From NCBI RefSeq assembly GCF_040419245.1, contig NZ_JAZHOH010000001.1, forward strand, positions 3,224,001 through 3,288,000: a stretch of 64,000 nt of DNA, read 5' to 3'. Source of the stretch: Ewingella sp. CoE-038-23 (GTDB taxonomy: Bacteria > Pseudomonadota > Gammaproteobacteria > Enterobacterales > Enterobacteriaceae). Shown here in pieces: positions 27,644-37,290 of the stretch; within the stretch, counting starts at the first letter, position 1; each line of letters opens with the position of its first letter. The notes beneath the pieces are model-generated. The model was not told the origin of the DNA, ran no database searches, and saw only the letters and a program-made list of their open reading frames with translations. A program made the translations under genes and the position numbers.

Positions 27644-29752
27644 ATGAATACCCTATTTAACCTGTTAAATAAAATTGCCATCAGCGCGATGCAGCGCTCA
27701 GAAATCGTCGGGGCGGCTATCGCACTGGCGATCGTGTTCATGCTGATTATTCCGCTGCCTCTGCCTCTGATTGACGTGCTGATTGCCGTCAACATTAGCC
27801 TGTCCTCGCTGCTTATCGTGCTGGCGATGTACCTGCCAAAGCCGCTGGCCTTCTCGACCTTCCCGGCGGTGCTGCTGCTGACCACTATGTTTCGCATGGC
27901 GTTGTCGATTTCCACCACTCGCCAAATCTTGCTGCAACAGAACGCCGGGCACATTGTGCAGGCGTTCGGCGACTTCGTGGTGGGCGGCAACCTGGCCGTG
28001 GGTCTGGTGGTGTTCTTGATTCTGACCGTGGTCAACTTTCTGGTTATCACCAAGGGGTCTGAGCGCGTGGCGGAAGTGGCGGCGCGTTTCACCCTCGACG
28101 CCATGCCGGGCAAGCAGATGTCCATCGACAGCGATCTGCGCGCCGGCATGATCAACGTGCAGCAGGCGAAAAAGCGCCGTGAAGATTTAGCCAAGGAGAG
28201 CCAGCTGTTCGGTGCCATGGACGGTGCGATGAAGTTCGTTAAAGGCGACGCCATCTCCGGCTTAGTTATCCTGTTCATCAACATGATCGGCGGCTTCTGT
28301 ATCGGCGTCTTACAGCTGGATATGGCGGCGGGCGACGCGATGCACACTTACTCGATCCTGACCATCGGTGACGGCCTGATTGCCCAGATCCCCGCCCTGC
28401 TGATCTCGCTGACCGCCGGGATGATCATCACCCGCGTGTCGGGCAACGATGAGATTCAGGACAATAACATTGGTCGCGAGATCACCGAGCAGCTCACCAG
28501 TCAGCCGAAAGCCTGGATCATCTCCTCGTTCGGCATGCTGTGCTTCGCCCTGCTGCCGGGGATGCCGACGGTTATCTTTATTATTCTGGCCGCCATCACC
28601 TGTACCACCGGCTCCTTCCAGCTGTGGAGCGCGCGCAAGAAGGCCTCGCAGGTGGTGCATGAAGGGGGCGACGCCGTCGCACCTGACATGAACGGCAGCG
28701 AAGATCTGCGCTCCTTCAATCCGTCTCGCTTCTTCCTGCTCAGCTTCCCGGCAGCGCTCAATGGCGACCCGATGGTGGAGCAAATCACGGAAGAGATCCG
28801 CCGCATGCGTAACCGCATTGTCTATCGCTACGGCTTTACTCTGCCGCCGTTCAATGTGGAATTCACCACCGCCATGCCTGACGACGAGTTTCGTTTCAGC
28901 GTGTATGAAATCCCACAGGTGATCGCCAGCCTTAGCCGCGATCGCTACGCCGTGGATTCGCGCTGGCTGACCGAAGAGCAGCGCAATGAAGCCAGTGGCC
29001 GCACGCCGGGCAACGAGCGCCGCAACGAAGGCCAATTCCTGTGGCTCAGTGACAACGACAGTCTGCTGCAACAGAAAGAGATCCCGGTGTGGAGCGCCTC
29101 CCAGCTGCTGCTCACCCGCATGGAGCAGGCGCTGTTCGCCAACAGCCCGCGCTTCCTCGGCTTGCAGGAAACCCGCGCCATTCTGGGCTGGCTGGAGAGC
29201 GAGCAGTCTGAGCTGGCGCAGGAGTTCCAGCGCATCTTCCCTCTGCCGCGCCTGACCGCCGTGTTGCAGCGTCTGGTGGCGGAACGCATCCCACTGCGCG
29301 CGGTGCGCAGCATTACCGAATCGCTGATTGAGCACGGCCAGCACGAGCGCGACGTCAACCTGCTGGTCGATCAGGTGCGCATCGACATGAAAGAGCACAT
29401 TTGCCACCAGTATGCCGGTGACGACGGCATGCCGGTCTGGCTGTTGACGCCGGAAACCGAAGAAGTGCTGCGCGACAGCCTGCGTCAGACCCAGAGCGAT
29501 ACCTTCTTCGCACTGGATCAACAGCAGCACTCCCAATTACTAGAACGCCTAAGAGAGATCTTCTCACCCTTTGATTCGTTATCCGGCGTGTTGTTAACGG
29601 CGCAAGACTTACGCAGCCCGCTACGCATGTTGATTCAGGATGAATTCAACCATGTACCTGTCCTGTCGTTTGCCGAGCTGCAGTTCAATCTGCCGGTGAA
29701 CGTGCTGGGTCGTATTGAGCTGAATACTTCACTCGAATCCTTCAACGCATAA
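27644..29752 (+). CDS. hrcV: HrcV, export gate protein (SctV/FlhA family)
   Basis: This 702-residue inner-membrane protein is the FlhA-family export gate. About eight membrane segments fill residues 20-320, and the conserved FHIPEP-region segment is FTLDAMPGKQMSIDSDLRAGMI. The cytoplasmic domain (about 350-702) forms the nonameric ring that receives chaperone-effector complexes. Length is typical for HrcV. It follows hrpJ and is followed 10 bases later by hrpQ. Confidence 0.96.
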   Translation: MNTLFNLLNKIAISAMQRSEIVGAAIALAIVFMLIIPLPLPLIDVLIAVNISLSSLLIVLAMYLPKPLAFSTFPAVLLLTTMFRMALSISTTRQILLQQNAGHIVQAFGDFVVGGNLAVGLVVFLILTVVNFLVITKGSERVAEVAARFTLDAMPGKQMSIDSDLRAGMINVQQAKKRREDLAKESQLFGAMDGAMKFVKGDAISGLVILFINMIGGFCIGVLQLDMAAGDAMHTYSILTIGDGLIAQIPALLISLTAGMIITRVSGNDEIQDNNIGREITEQLTSQPKAWIISSFGMLCFALLPGMPTVIFIILAAITCTTGSFQLWSARKKASQVVHEGGDAVAPDMNGSEDLRSFNPSRFFLLSFPAALNGDPMVEQITEEIRRMRNRIVYRYGFTLPPFNVEFTTAMPDDEFRFSVYEIPQVIASLSRDRYAVDSRWLTEEQRNEASGRTPGNERRNEGQFLWLSDNDSLLQQKEIPVWSASQLLLTRMEQALFANSPRFLGLQETRAILGWLESEQSELAQEFQRIFPLPRLTAVLQRLVAERIPLRAVRSITESLIEHGQHERDVNLLVDQVRIDMKEHICHQYAGDDGMPVWLLTPETEEVLRDSLRQTQSDTFFALDQQQHSQLLERLREIFSPFDSLSGVLLTAQDLRSPLRMLIQDEFNHVPVLSFAELQFNLPVNVLGRIELNTSLESFNA

Positions 29753-29762
29753 GGACGTCATC

Positions 29763-30734
29763 ATGTATGAGCTCAGAGTCTTAAATGGTCTTCATGAAGG
29801 TGCCGCACTCCCCCTCAGCGGCAACCTGTGGTGGATAGGCAACGCGGTCGAGAGCGACCTGCAACTTTGTGACAATGGCATCAAGGCGCGCCACTGTCAG
29901 CTCATGCGTCAAGACGACCCCTCGGGTCAGCCCGCTCAGTGGCAGATTCAGGCCGAAGACGGCGTGGTGTGCAATCGCGAAGGCGAGCGCCAGACCATGC
30001 CGTTCACTATCGTGCCGGGAGAGATTTTCACCCTCAGCGGCGTGTGGATCTGTCTGGAAGCCGCCGAAGCCGCGTGGGCCAGCGGCCCGGCCATCACCCA
30101 GCCTGCGGCGCAGTCCGTGGCCCAGCCCGAGCTGGCATTTCAGGCTGCCAGCAACGATGGCCGTATTGCGCCAACTCCGGCGAAAAAATCGCTGATCAAA
30201 CGCCTGCTGCCGCCTTGGGCGCAGATCACCGCCGTGTCACTGATGCTGCTGTTCGCCATCACCGTGACCAGCTGGATTTTACAGCCGGGCATGGCGGAAC
30301 AAAGCACCGACACCACCGCGCAAATCAGCAAGCCGCGCCTCGACGATCAGGCCGCCATGCGCGCCGTGGTGGATCACATGCTGCGTGAGCGCCAGCTGAA
30401 CAATCAGGTGAAAATCGATACTTCGCAAAAAGGCATTATCCTGCGCGGCTCGCTGGCTAAAGAACAGTTACCCATTGTCCAAAGAATGGTCGACAACGTG
30501 GAGAACAACTATCAGTTGGGCGTGCCGTTGATTAACGACACCGAGGCGCGCGCCACCACCCTGCCATTCCGCATTACGCAAATCACCGACGGCAGCAAGG
30601 CCAATATCGTCACTGACGACGGCCAGCGCTTGTTCGTGGGCGACGAGCACGACGGCTTCCGCTTAGTGCGCATCAGCGCGAGCGAAGTGCAGTTTAGCGG
30701 GCAGGACAACAGCGACATCACGGTGAACTGGTAA
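29763..30734 (+). CDS. hrpQ: HrpQ, inner-membrane ring protein (SctD/YscD family)
   Basis: This 323-residue protein has an N-terminal cytoplasmic FHA-like domain (YELRVLNGLHEGAALPL, WWIGNA), a single membrane helix near residues 153-175 (ITAVSLMLLFAITVTSWIL) and a periplasmic ring-building domain. This is the layout of SctD proteins, which with HrcJ form the inner-membrane rings. Its TAA shares one base with the hrcN ATG, so translation is coupled. Confidence 0.88.
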   Translation: MYELRVLNGLHEGAALPLSGNLWWIGNAVESDLQLCDNGIKARHCQLMRQDDPSGQPAQWQIQAEDGVVCNREGERQTMPFTIVPGEIFTLSGVWICLEAAEAAWASGPAITQPAAQSVAQPELAFQAASNDGRIAPTPAKKSLIKRLLPPWAQITAVSLMLLFAITVTSWILQPGMAEQSTDTTAQISKPRLDDQAAMRAVVDHMLRERQLNNQVKIDTSQKGIILRGSLAKEQLPIVQRMVDNVENNYQLGVPLINDTEARATTLPFRITQITDGSKANIVTDDGQRLFVGDEHDGFRLVRISASEVQFSGQDNSDITVNW

Positions 30735-32092
30735 TGAACGCCTCCGACGCACTGGACAGCTGGTATCAGCAACGCTCGCAGGCGCTGGGTGCCGTTTCGG
30801 CGGTGACCGCCAGCGGCAAAATCACCGGCATCAACGGCATTTTGCTGGAGAGCAGTTTGCCGCAGGCGCGCATTGGCGACCTCTGCCGCGTTAGCCGCAG
30901 CGGCGACGAAGAGATGATGGCGGAAGTGGTGGGCTTCAACCCGCACCACACCCTGCTTTCGGCGCTCGGTCCGCTGGACGGCGTGGCGCAAGGGGCCAGG
31001 GTGGTGCCGCTGTTCCAGCCGCACAGCATCGCGGTGTCCGAAGCGCTGCTCGGCAGCGTGCTCGACGGATTTGGCCGCGCCATTGATGAAGAGAGCATTT
31101 CAGCTTTTGCCTTATCCAGCGAACACCCTAATGCCACGCCGGTGCTGGGCGACGCCCCCTCCCCGACCGACCGCCCGCGCATCGACACCGCGCTGACCAC
31201 CGGCATTCGCGCCATTGACGGCCTGTTGACCATCGGCGTGGGCCAGCGCGTCGGCGTGTTCGCCGGTGCAGGTTGCGGCAAAACGACCCTGCTGGCCGAG
31301 CTGGCGCGTAATACGCCGTGCGACGCGATTGTTTTCGGGCTGATTGGCGAGCGTGGCCGCGAGCTGCGCGAATTCCTCGACCACGAGCTGGACGCCGAGT
31401 TGCGCAGCCGCACCGTGCTGGTCTGCTCCACCTCGGACCGCAGCAGCATGGAACGCGCCCGCGCGGCCTTTACCGCCACCTCGATTGCCGAAGCCTTTCG
31501 CGACAGCGGCAAAAGCGTGCTGTTAATCATCGACTCCCTGACCCGTTTCGCCCGCGCCCAGCGTGAAATCGGTCTGGCGCTGGGTGAACCACCGGGGCGC
31601 GGCGGCCTGCCTCCGTCGGTTTACACCCTGCTGCCCGGCCTGCTGGAGCGCGCGGGGAAAACCTCTAAAGGCTCGATTACCGCGCTCTATTCCGTGCTTA
31701 TCGAGCAGGACTCGATGAATGACCCAGTGGCGGACGAAGTGCGCTCGCTGATTGACGGTCACATCGTGCTGGCCCGCCGTCTGGCCGAGCGCGGCCACTA
31801 TCCGGCGATTGATGTGTTAGCCAGCCTGAGCCGCACCATGTCCAGCGTGGTGGAAAAATCCCAGATGCAGGACGCCTCGCTGGTGCGCCAGCTGATGTCC
31901 TCCTATCAACAGGTCGAAATGCTGATCCGCCTCGGGGAATACCAGCCCGGCAACGACGCCATGGTGGACGCCGCCGTGGTAGCGCAGGACGCCATCAATG
32001 CCTATTTGCGTCAGGCGGGCCGCTCGCCGACCGCCTTCGAAGATGTTCGTTACGCCCTTGCTGAGGTAAGCCGCTATGCGCCGACACATTGA
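30734..32092 (+). CDS. hrcN: HrcN, type III secretion ATPase (SctN)
   Basis: This 452-residue FliI/F1-beta-like ATPase has Walker A GAGCGKTT at about 177-184, Walker B LLIIDSLTRFARA near 263, and the family segment GEPPGRGGLPPSVYTLLP. It unfolds effectors and strips them from chaperones at the cytoplasmic face. The reading frame overlaps hrpO by 17 bases. Length matches other HrcN proteins. Confidence 0.97.
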   Translation: MNASDALDSWYQQRSQALGAVSAVTASGKITGINGILLESSLPQARIGDLCRVSRSGDEEMMAEVVGFNPHHTLLSALGPLDGVAQGARVVPLFQPHSIAVSEALLGSVLDGFGRAIDEESISAFALSSEHPNATPVLGDAPSPTDRPRIDTALTTGIRAIDGLLTIGVGQRVGVFAGAGCGKTTLLAELARNTPCDAIVFGLIGERGRELREFLDHELDAELRSRTVLVCSTSDRSSMERARAAFTATSIAEAFRDSGKSVLLIIDSLTRFARAQREIGLALGEPPGRGGLPPSVYTLLPGLLERAGKTSKGSITALYSVLIEQDSMNDPVADEVRSLIDGHIVLARRLAERGHYPAIDVLASLSRTMSSVVEKSQMQDASLVRQLMSSYQQVEMLIRLGEYQPGNDAMVDAAVVAQDAINAYLRQAGRSPTAFEDVRYALAEVSRYAPTH

Positions 32093-32543
32093 TGCTGAAA
32101 CCCCGCCAGAGCCCGATCTGCAAGCCGAAGAGCTGCACCGCATTCTCAAAGTGCTGTTGCCGATCCGCAAACAGCGCCTGAGCCGCAGCGAGCGCCTGCA
32201 ACGCGCCGAGGCCGCCAAGCTGGTGGCCTGCGACCACGCGCTGAGCGCCGGTGAGGTGAAACTCACCGAGCATCGCGAGCACTACAGCACCGCCAGCGAG
32301 CTGGTGGATGCCCAGCACGTCGGCCAAACCGAGGCCTTAAACAAGCTGCGTAAGGCCCTGAATGATGAGCAGTCGCGCCGCCTCGCGGTATTACAGCAAC
32401 AGCACCAACTGGTGCAGTTAGACGCCGACCGCCAACAGCAGCAGCGTCAGAATGAAAATGCCCAGCGCGACGTCACCCTGCGCCAGCGCGAAGTGGAAAA
32501 AGTGGAGTATCTGCTCCAGCAACATCAGGGAAATCACTCATGA
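32076..32543 (+). CDS. hrpO: HrpO, central stalk protein (SctO/FliJ-like)
   Basis: This 155-residue, highly charged protein is rich in Gln, Arg and Glu, with heptad-like patterns over most of its length (for example QLDADRQQQQRQNENAQ), predicting a long coiled-coil hairpin. The position between the ATPase and the needle-length regulator is that of SctO, which links HrcN to HrcV. It overlaps hrcN by 17 bases and hrpP by ATGA. Confidence 0.85.
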   Translation: MRRHIDAETPPEPDLQAEELHRILKVLLPIRKQRLSRSERLQRAEAAKLVACDHALSAGEVKLTEHREHYSTASELVDAQHVGQTEALNKLRKALNDEQSRRLAVLQQQHQLVQLDADRQQQQRQNENAQRDVTLRQREVEKVEYLLQQHQGNHS

Positions 32544-33214
32544 TGCATCGCCCTCTGCTTCACCCATTGGCCTCGACAGCCCGCCCGCCGCAGCACCATA
32601 ACAGCGACGCGCAGGCCGAGGCTCAGGCGAGAAACCGCCCGGACCCAACGCCGAATGACAACAAGCCGAAAGCACCCGCGCAGCCCAAAAACCTGCCGTT
32701 TACTCCAGCATCAAGCCAGCAGAGCAGCCGCCCTTCTACGCCGTCACGCGGCGCGGACAAACAGCGGCTGAACCGCGATAAAGACGATTTCACCAGCCTG
32801 CTCTCCGGCGACGACCAGCCGCTGGCCCCAATGCTGCCAGTGATGCTGACTGACAATAACGCCGGGCAAAGCTTCCAGCCGATGTTGTCGGAAACCAGTG
32901 AAACCGCGCCATCTGCTCCGCCTCCGGCCTGCTGGCAGATTGTCGAACCGGCGCTGACGGAGGGTATCGACAAGCAGCCCGCCTTCCCGGCGACCTTCAG
33001 CCTGCTGCTACCGCAGCTGGGGGAGGTCACCGCGCAGGTGAACCAAAACACCAGCGGCGAGCTGGATATCGCGCTGGCCTTCTCACGCGGCAGTTTTGAG
33101 GCGGTGCGCGGCGCACAGGAGAACTGCGGACGTTCGCTGTCGCAGCGTCTGGGGCAGCGAGTGCGCTTGCGCTTCAACCTGCAAGACGGCCGCCCGCAGG
33201 ATAAATGGGCATGA
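32540..33214 (+). CDS. hrpP: HrpP, pilus length / substrate-switch regulator (SctP)
   Basis: This 224-residue protein has a Pro/Gln/Ser-rich, low-complexity N-terminal half (about 1-80). A C-terminal globular domain (about 130-224) contains QVNQNTSGELDIALAF and LSQRLGQRVRLRFNLQ, resembling the switch domain of HrpP/YscP/FliK. Such proteins are secreted and act on HrcU to change substrate class. Synteny between hrpO and hrcQ gives most of the confidence. It starts ATGATG, overlapping hrpO. Confidence 0.8.
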   Translation: MMHRPLLHPLASTARPPQHHNSDAQAEAQARNRPDPTPNDNKPKAPAQPKNLPFTPASSQQSSRPSTPSRGADKQRLNRDKDDFTSLLSGDDQPLAPMLPVMLTDNNAGQSFQPMLSETSETAPSAPPPACWQIVEPALTEGIDKQPAFPATFSLLLPQLGEVTAQVNQNTSGELDIALAFSRGSFEAVRGAQENCGRSLSQRLGQRVRLRFNLQDGRPQDKWA

Positions 33215-34314
33215 GTTCACTCATTTTTAGACAGCAAAGCCGCGCCGAGGCCGATGCCCGCCGCTGGATAGGTAAGGGCCAGACACTGACCTTCTTTCAT
33301 GACAATCAGCCCGGCGAGCTGAGTCTTCGCCTGAGCGAAAACGGCGCCAGCGATGCCCATTGGCAGCGTTTTAGCTGTGCGGCGGGCACGCTGGCATTTA
33401 GCGATTTCGCCCCGCTGTTCTCCCTGCTCAGCGAATGCCCGGCGATGAGCGGCGACAGCGATGACGACGGCGAATGGTACTGGGGGCTGTTCAATCAGAG
33501 CCTGTTTAGTGAGGTGGCGTCGCTGTTTGGCAGCCTGCGCCCGCTGGACTCGGCGCAGAGCAGCCCGGACGCGCTCTGTTTGCAGATTCAGGTCAGCTTT
33601 ACCGGTCAGCAGGCCCGCAGCCAACTGCGATTGTCGGCAGAAAGCCTTAACCAGCTGGCGGCCACGCCCGGCTGGCAGCCACAAGGCGCGGCGCTGATTG
33701 AAGCCCTGCCGCTCAACTTACCTCTGGTGGTGGCGACCTTCTCGCTGCCGCTGGAGGAGATAACCCAATTACAGTCAGGCGATGTTCTGCGTGCGCCCTC
33801 TTCACACTTCAGCGTTGAAGGCCACGGCGTGATTAACATCGGACAATTGGCACTGCACGGAGCGTTACAACCTTCGCCCGACTCCCCGCACAGCGCCTAC
33901 TTTTCACTTTACGATATCAAGGAGTTACCCATGAGCTACCCGAATGACCCACTGCTGCCTGAAGATGAAGATAATCCGTATCCCCACGTGGATGAGACAG
34001 ATTCCGGGTATTACGCACAAAGCGAAATGCACGACGACATCGGCAGTGAGAGTCAGCTCAACGTAGCACTCAACGCTCTGCCGCTGGAGTTAAGCATTCG
34101 CTGTGGGCAGCTCAAACTGACGTTGGGCGAATTGCAGCAGCTGGACGTCGGCTCGACGGTGGTGGTGGATAACGTCACGCCGGGCGCGGCCATGCTGTGC
34201 CACGGCAGTTTCCCGATTGCCAAAGGGGAGTTGGTTAACGTCGATGGACGCCTTGGATTGCAATTGACCAGTATCATCAATAACCAGCCTGTTGGCGCCG
34301 AGAAAGGTGTGTAA
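33211..34314 (+). CDS. hrcQ: HrcQ, C-ring protein, fused HrcQa-HrcQb form (SctQ)
   Basis: This 367-residue protein is the sorting-platform/C-ring subunit. The C-terminal about 75 residues ([20 protein letters not shown] ... [12 protein letters not shown]) form the SpoA/FliN domain, and a second SpoA-like region lies around 165-230. The two are linked by an acidic stretch rich in Asp, Glu, Pro and Tyr. Two starts are possible, 33205 and 33211; the second makes the usual ATGA overlap with hrpP and is given here. In P. syringae the same protein is split into hrcQa and hrcQb. Here it is one frame, with a strong internal start at 33931. Confidence 0.92.
   Translation: MSSLIFRQQSRAEADARRWIGKGQTLTFFHDNQPGELSLRLSENGASDAHWQRFSCAAGTLAFSDFAPLFSLLSECPAMSGDSDDDGEWYWGLFNQSLFSEVASLFGSLRPLDSAQSSPDALCLQIQVSFTGQQARSQLRLSAESLNQLAATPGWQPQGAALIEALPLNLPLVVATFSLPLEEITQLQSGDVLRAPSSHFSVEGHGVINIGQLALHGALQPSPDSPHSAYFSLYDIKELPMSYPNDPLLPEDEDNPYPHVDETDSGYYAQSEMHDDIGSESQLNVALNALPLELSIRCGQLKLTLGELQQLDVGSTVVVDNVTPGAAMLCHGSFPIAKGELVNVDGRLGLQLTSIINNQPVGAEKGV
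33919..34314 (+). promoter_or_regulatory. Internal ribosome site and start in hrcQ (HrcQb-like product)
   Basis: AAGGAG at 33919-33924 lies six bases before an in-frame ATG at 33931 inside hrcQ. Initiation there would give a 127-residue protein starting [14 protein letters not shown] and containing the C-terminal SpoA domain, close in size to P. syringae HrcQb. This mirrors the short forms known for YscQ and SpaO. Confidence 0.75.
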
Positions 34315-34979
34315 TGACCACCGACCTGAATGCCTTTAACCCGCTGGCGCTGGCGCTGCTGCTTGGCGCGCTCTCTTTAATGCCGCTGGCGTTAATGATA
34401 ACCACCAGCTTTTTAAAGATTTCCATTGTATTGATGCTGACGCGAAACGCCCTCGGCGTGCAGCAGATCCCGCCAAACATGGCGCTCTACAGCATCGCGC
34501 TGGCCGCCACCTTGTTCGTGATGGCTCCGGTGTTTAACGGCATGCACCAGCGGTTTACCGACCGGCCGATAGACACCACGTCGTCTGAAAAGCTGGAAAG
34601 TACTTTAGCCAATGGCATTCAGCCCCTGACCGTCTTTATGCAGCACAACACGGACGCCGATATCGAGACGCACTTGCAGGAGAATACCCAGCGCATGTGG
34701 CCGAAGGATATGGCGGATTCGGCGGTGAAAGATCGCAGTAACCTGATGCTGCTGATCCCGGCTTTTGTGCTGTCCGAGCTGCAAAGCGGTTTTAAAATCG
34801 GCTTCCTGATCTTCATCCCCTTCGTGGTTGTCGACCTGATTGTCTCCAACGTGCTGCTGGCGCTGGGGATGCAAATGGTGTCGCCAATGACCATCTCGTT
34901 ACCGCTAAAAATTCTGTTATTTGTGATGGCCAACGGCTGGACGCGCCTGCTAGACGGGCTGTTCTACAGCTATTTGTGA
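34314..34979 (+). CDS. hrcR: HrcR, export apparatus protein (SctR/FliP)
   Basis: This 221-residue inner-membrane protein has four predicted helices and the FliP-type patterns [41 protein letters not shown] and [15 protein letters not shown]. It forms the pentameric core of the export gate with HrcS and HrcT. Its ATG shares one base with the hrcQ TAA. Confidence 0.97.
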   Translation: MTTDLNAFNPLALALLLGALSLMPLALMITTSFLKISIVLMLTRNALGVQQIPPNMALYSIALAATLFVMAPVFNGMHQRFTDRPIDTTSSEKLESTLANGIQPLTVFMQHNTDADIETHLQENTQRMWPKDMADSAVKDRSNLMLLIPAFVLSELQSGFKIGFLIFIPFVVVDLIVSNVLLALGMQMVSPMTISLPLKILLFVMANGWTRLLDGLFYSYL

Positions 34980-35000
34980 CGCTTTTGAGGGTGAGGAAGT

Positions 35001-35264
35001 ATGGATATTATCTACATGTTTAAGCAGGCGATGGTACTGGTGGTGATGCTCTCCGCGCCGCCGTTGGCCGTGGCGGTGATCATCGGGATCATCATCTCGC
35101 TGTTGCAGGCGGTGATGCAGTTGCAGGACCAGACGCTGCCTTTCGCCATTAAGCTGGTGGCCGTAGGGGCCACCCTTGCCCTGACCGGGCGCTGGATTGG
35201 CGTTCAGCTACTGGATCTCACCCAGTCCGCCTTCGCCATGATGGCGACAGTGAACGCGCCGTAA
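35001..35264 (+). CDS. hrcS: HrcS, export apparatus protein (SctS/FliQ)
   Basis: This 87-residue protein has two membrane helices, with the conserved AVIIGIIISLLQAVMQLQDQT between them. Size and pattern are those of FliQ-family export-gate subunits. AGGGTGAGGAAG precedes the start. One base separates it from hrcT. Confidence 0.96.
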   Translation: MDIIYMFKQAMVLVVMLSAPPLAVAVIIGIIISLLQAVMQLQDQTLPFAIKLVAVGATLALTGRWIGVQLLDLTQSAFAMMATVNAP

Positions 35265-35265
35265 G

Positions 35266-36072
35266 ATGTTAAGTACGCTGATGCACGGCCTGTTCAGCCA
35301 TATTTTGGCGCTGGGCTTTGGCATAGCCCGGATTTTCCCCTGCCTGCTGATTGTACCGGCCTTCTCCTTTTTCACCCTAAAAGGCATGGTGCGCAGCGCG
35401 ATCATTGTTTCGCTGTCGCTGTTTCTGGTTCCGGCGCTGCAACCCGCGGTATCGGCGCTGTCGGAAGATCCTTACGTGCTGCTGGGTATCGCCATGAAAG
35501 AGGTGGTGATCGGCATGTTCCTCGGCATCCTGCTCTCCCTGCCCTTTTGGATCTTCGAATCCGTCGGCGCACTGTTTGATAACCAGCGCGGGGCGATGTC
35601 CGGCGGCCAGCTCAACCCGTCGCTCGGCCCCGACGTCACCATCATCGGCCATATGCTGCAACAGTGGTTCATCATGCTGATGATGCTCAGTTTCGGCCTG
35701 TCGCTGATGACTCAGGTGATCTGGGATAGCTACCGGCTCTGGCCGCTGGAGTCCTGGCTGCCGAGCTTCACCGCACAGGGCTTCAGCTACTTCCTCGACC
35801 TGCTGGCCGACATGTTCACCCACATCGTGCTGTTCGCCGCTCCGCTGGTTTTGGTGCTGATGCTGCTCGACTTCTGCGTCGGCGTGCTGAGCATTTACAG
35901 CCCGCAGCTGCAGGCCACGGTGCTGACCGTGCCGCTGAAAAGCATCGTCGGCATTCTGTTTTTCCTGATGTATTTGCCGACGCTGGAATACCTCGCCAAC
36001 CACCAGCTCTCGACATTCCATGACCTGATTGCCCATCTGGCGCTGGTCTTCCCGAAGGGAGGTCCTCTTTAG
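35266..36072 (+). CDS. hrcT: HrcT, export apparatus protein (SctT/FliR)
   Basis: This 268-residue, highly hydrophobic protein has about six membrane segments and the FliR-type segment GFLVDNQRG-like ALFDNQRGAMSGGQLNP. It completes the HrcRST export-gate complex. Its TAG shares a base with the GTG start of hrcU. Confidence 0.95.
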   Translation: MLSTLMHGLFSHILALGFGIARIFPCLLIVPAFSFFTLKGMVRSAIIVSLSLFLVPALQPAVSALSEDPYVLLGIAMKEVVIGMFLGILLSLPFWIFESVGALFDNQRGAMSGGQLNPSLGPDVTIIGHMLQQWFIMLMMLSFGLSLMTQVIWDSYRLWPLESWLPSFTAQGFSYFLDLLADMFTHIVLFAAPLVLVLMLLDFCVGVLSIYSPQLQATVLTVPLKSIVGILFFLMYLPTLEYLANHQLSTFHDLIAHLALVFPKGGPL

Positions 36073-37157
36073 TGGCCGAAAAAACGGAGAAAGCTTCCCC
36101 CCAGAAACTTCAGGAAGCACGACGCAAGGGGCAAGTCAGTCAGAGTCAGGACATCCCCAAGCTGCTGATTATGCTTGGCGTGACCGAAACCGTGTTCGCC
36201 ATGGTGGATGAGAGTCTGGAGAAGCTACAGGCGCTGATCATGCTGCCGCTGCAACGCCTCGATCAGCCGTTCGACGCGGCGCTCAATGATATTGTCGGCA
36301 GCGCCCTGCTGCTGGTGGCGGTGTTTTTCATGATGACGCTGGGGGTGGCGGTGCTGCTGCGCATCGTCGGCGGCTGGGCGCAGTTCGGCCCGCTGTTCGC
36401 CACCGAGGCGTTGCAGCTCAAGCTGGACGCGCTCAACCCTATGGGCAAGTTCAAGCAGATGTTTTCTGGCCGCCAGTTCGTGCAGCTGCTGGTGAGTATT
36501 TTGAAAGCCGTGGTGATGGCCTTTGTGTTCTACAAGTTGATCACCCCAAAACTGGGGGAGATTGCCGAGCTGTCGACCACCTCGCTGGAGGGCTTTATCC
36601 ACGCCGCCGTCGAGATCCTCGAGAAGCTCACTCGCACCATTTTTGGCGTACTGCTGGCCTTTGGCGTGGCGGACTACGGGCTGCAAAAATACTTCTTCCT
36701 CAAGCAGAACCGCATGAGTATGGAAGACCTGAAAAACGAGTACAAACAGAACGAAGGCGACCCGCACACCAAGGGCCACCGCAAACAGCTGGCGCAGGAG
36801 TTAGCCAACGAAGCGCCGAAAAAACGCGTCGCGCCGGCCGATGTGGAAAACGCCGACGTGCTGCTGATCAACCCTACCCACTTCGCCGTCGGCCTCTACT
36901 ATCGCCCGGACGAAACGCCGCTGCCGAAGCTGGTGTTTAAGACCGAAGATGAGGAAGTGCGCGAAGTGATCAAAATGGCGCACGACGCCAAAATCCCGGT
37001 CATTCGCTATATCTGGCTGACCCGCACCCTCTACCGCACCACCCGCGAAGGGGCTTACATCCCGCGCGAAACCCTCAAAGCCGTGGCACAAATCTACCGC
37101 CTGCTGCGCGAGTTGGAAGAGCAGGTTAGCGACCAGATAATTGAATACGAAGAGTGA
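36072..37157 (+). CDS. hrcU: HrcU, autocleaving export switch protein (SctU/FlhB)
   Basis: This 361-residue protein starts with GTG and reads MAEKTEKASPQKLQEARRKG, the family N-terminus. Four membrane helices lie at about 25-205. The cytoplasmic domain has the self-cleavage motif NPTH at residues 267-270 (LLINPTHFAVGLYY). Cleavage between Asn and Pro allows the switch from early to late substrates, with HrpP. It is the last gene of the hrpJ operon and is convergent with hrpN. Confidence 0.96.
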   Translation: MAEKTEKASPQKLQEARRKGQVSQSQDIPKLLIMLGVTETVFAMVDESLEKLQALIMLPLQRLDQPFDAALNDIVGSALLLVAVFFMMTLGVAVLLRIVGGWAQFGPLFATEALQLKLDALNPMGKFKQMFSGRQFVQLLVSILKAVVMAFVFYKLITPKLGEIAELSTTSLEGFIHAAVEILEKLTRTIFGVLLAFGVADYGLQKYFFLKQNRMSMEDLKNEYKQNEGDPHTKGHRKQLAQELANEAPKKRVAPADVENADVLLINPTHFAVGLYYRPDETPLPKLVFKTEDEEVREVIKMAHDAKIPVIRYIWLTRTLYRTTREGAYIPRETLKAVAQIYRLLRELEEQVSDQIIEYEE

Positions 37158-37179
37158 AATCACGAACGAAAATGCCCAA

Positions 37180-37206
37180 TAAAAAAGGCGACCTATGAGA
37201 GTCGCC
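37180..37206 (-). terminator. Terminator of hrpN
   Basis: On the minus strand, stem GGCGAC/GTCGCC is followed by six T. It lies between the convergent hrcU and hrpN and has a T run only in the hrpN direction. Confidence 0.8.
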
Positions 37207-37290
37207 AAAGAGGGTAATGCTGGTAAAACTTCTTATTATCAACTATTAACGACGTCCTTGTCGTTCGGCACAACGAGAGGTACTAAGGTT

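Noticed and set aside
28310..29536. 408-codon open frame antisense to hrcV
   Set aside because: It lies wholly inside hrcV, has His/Gln/Arg-biased shadow composition, no ribosome site and no recognisable domain.
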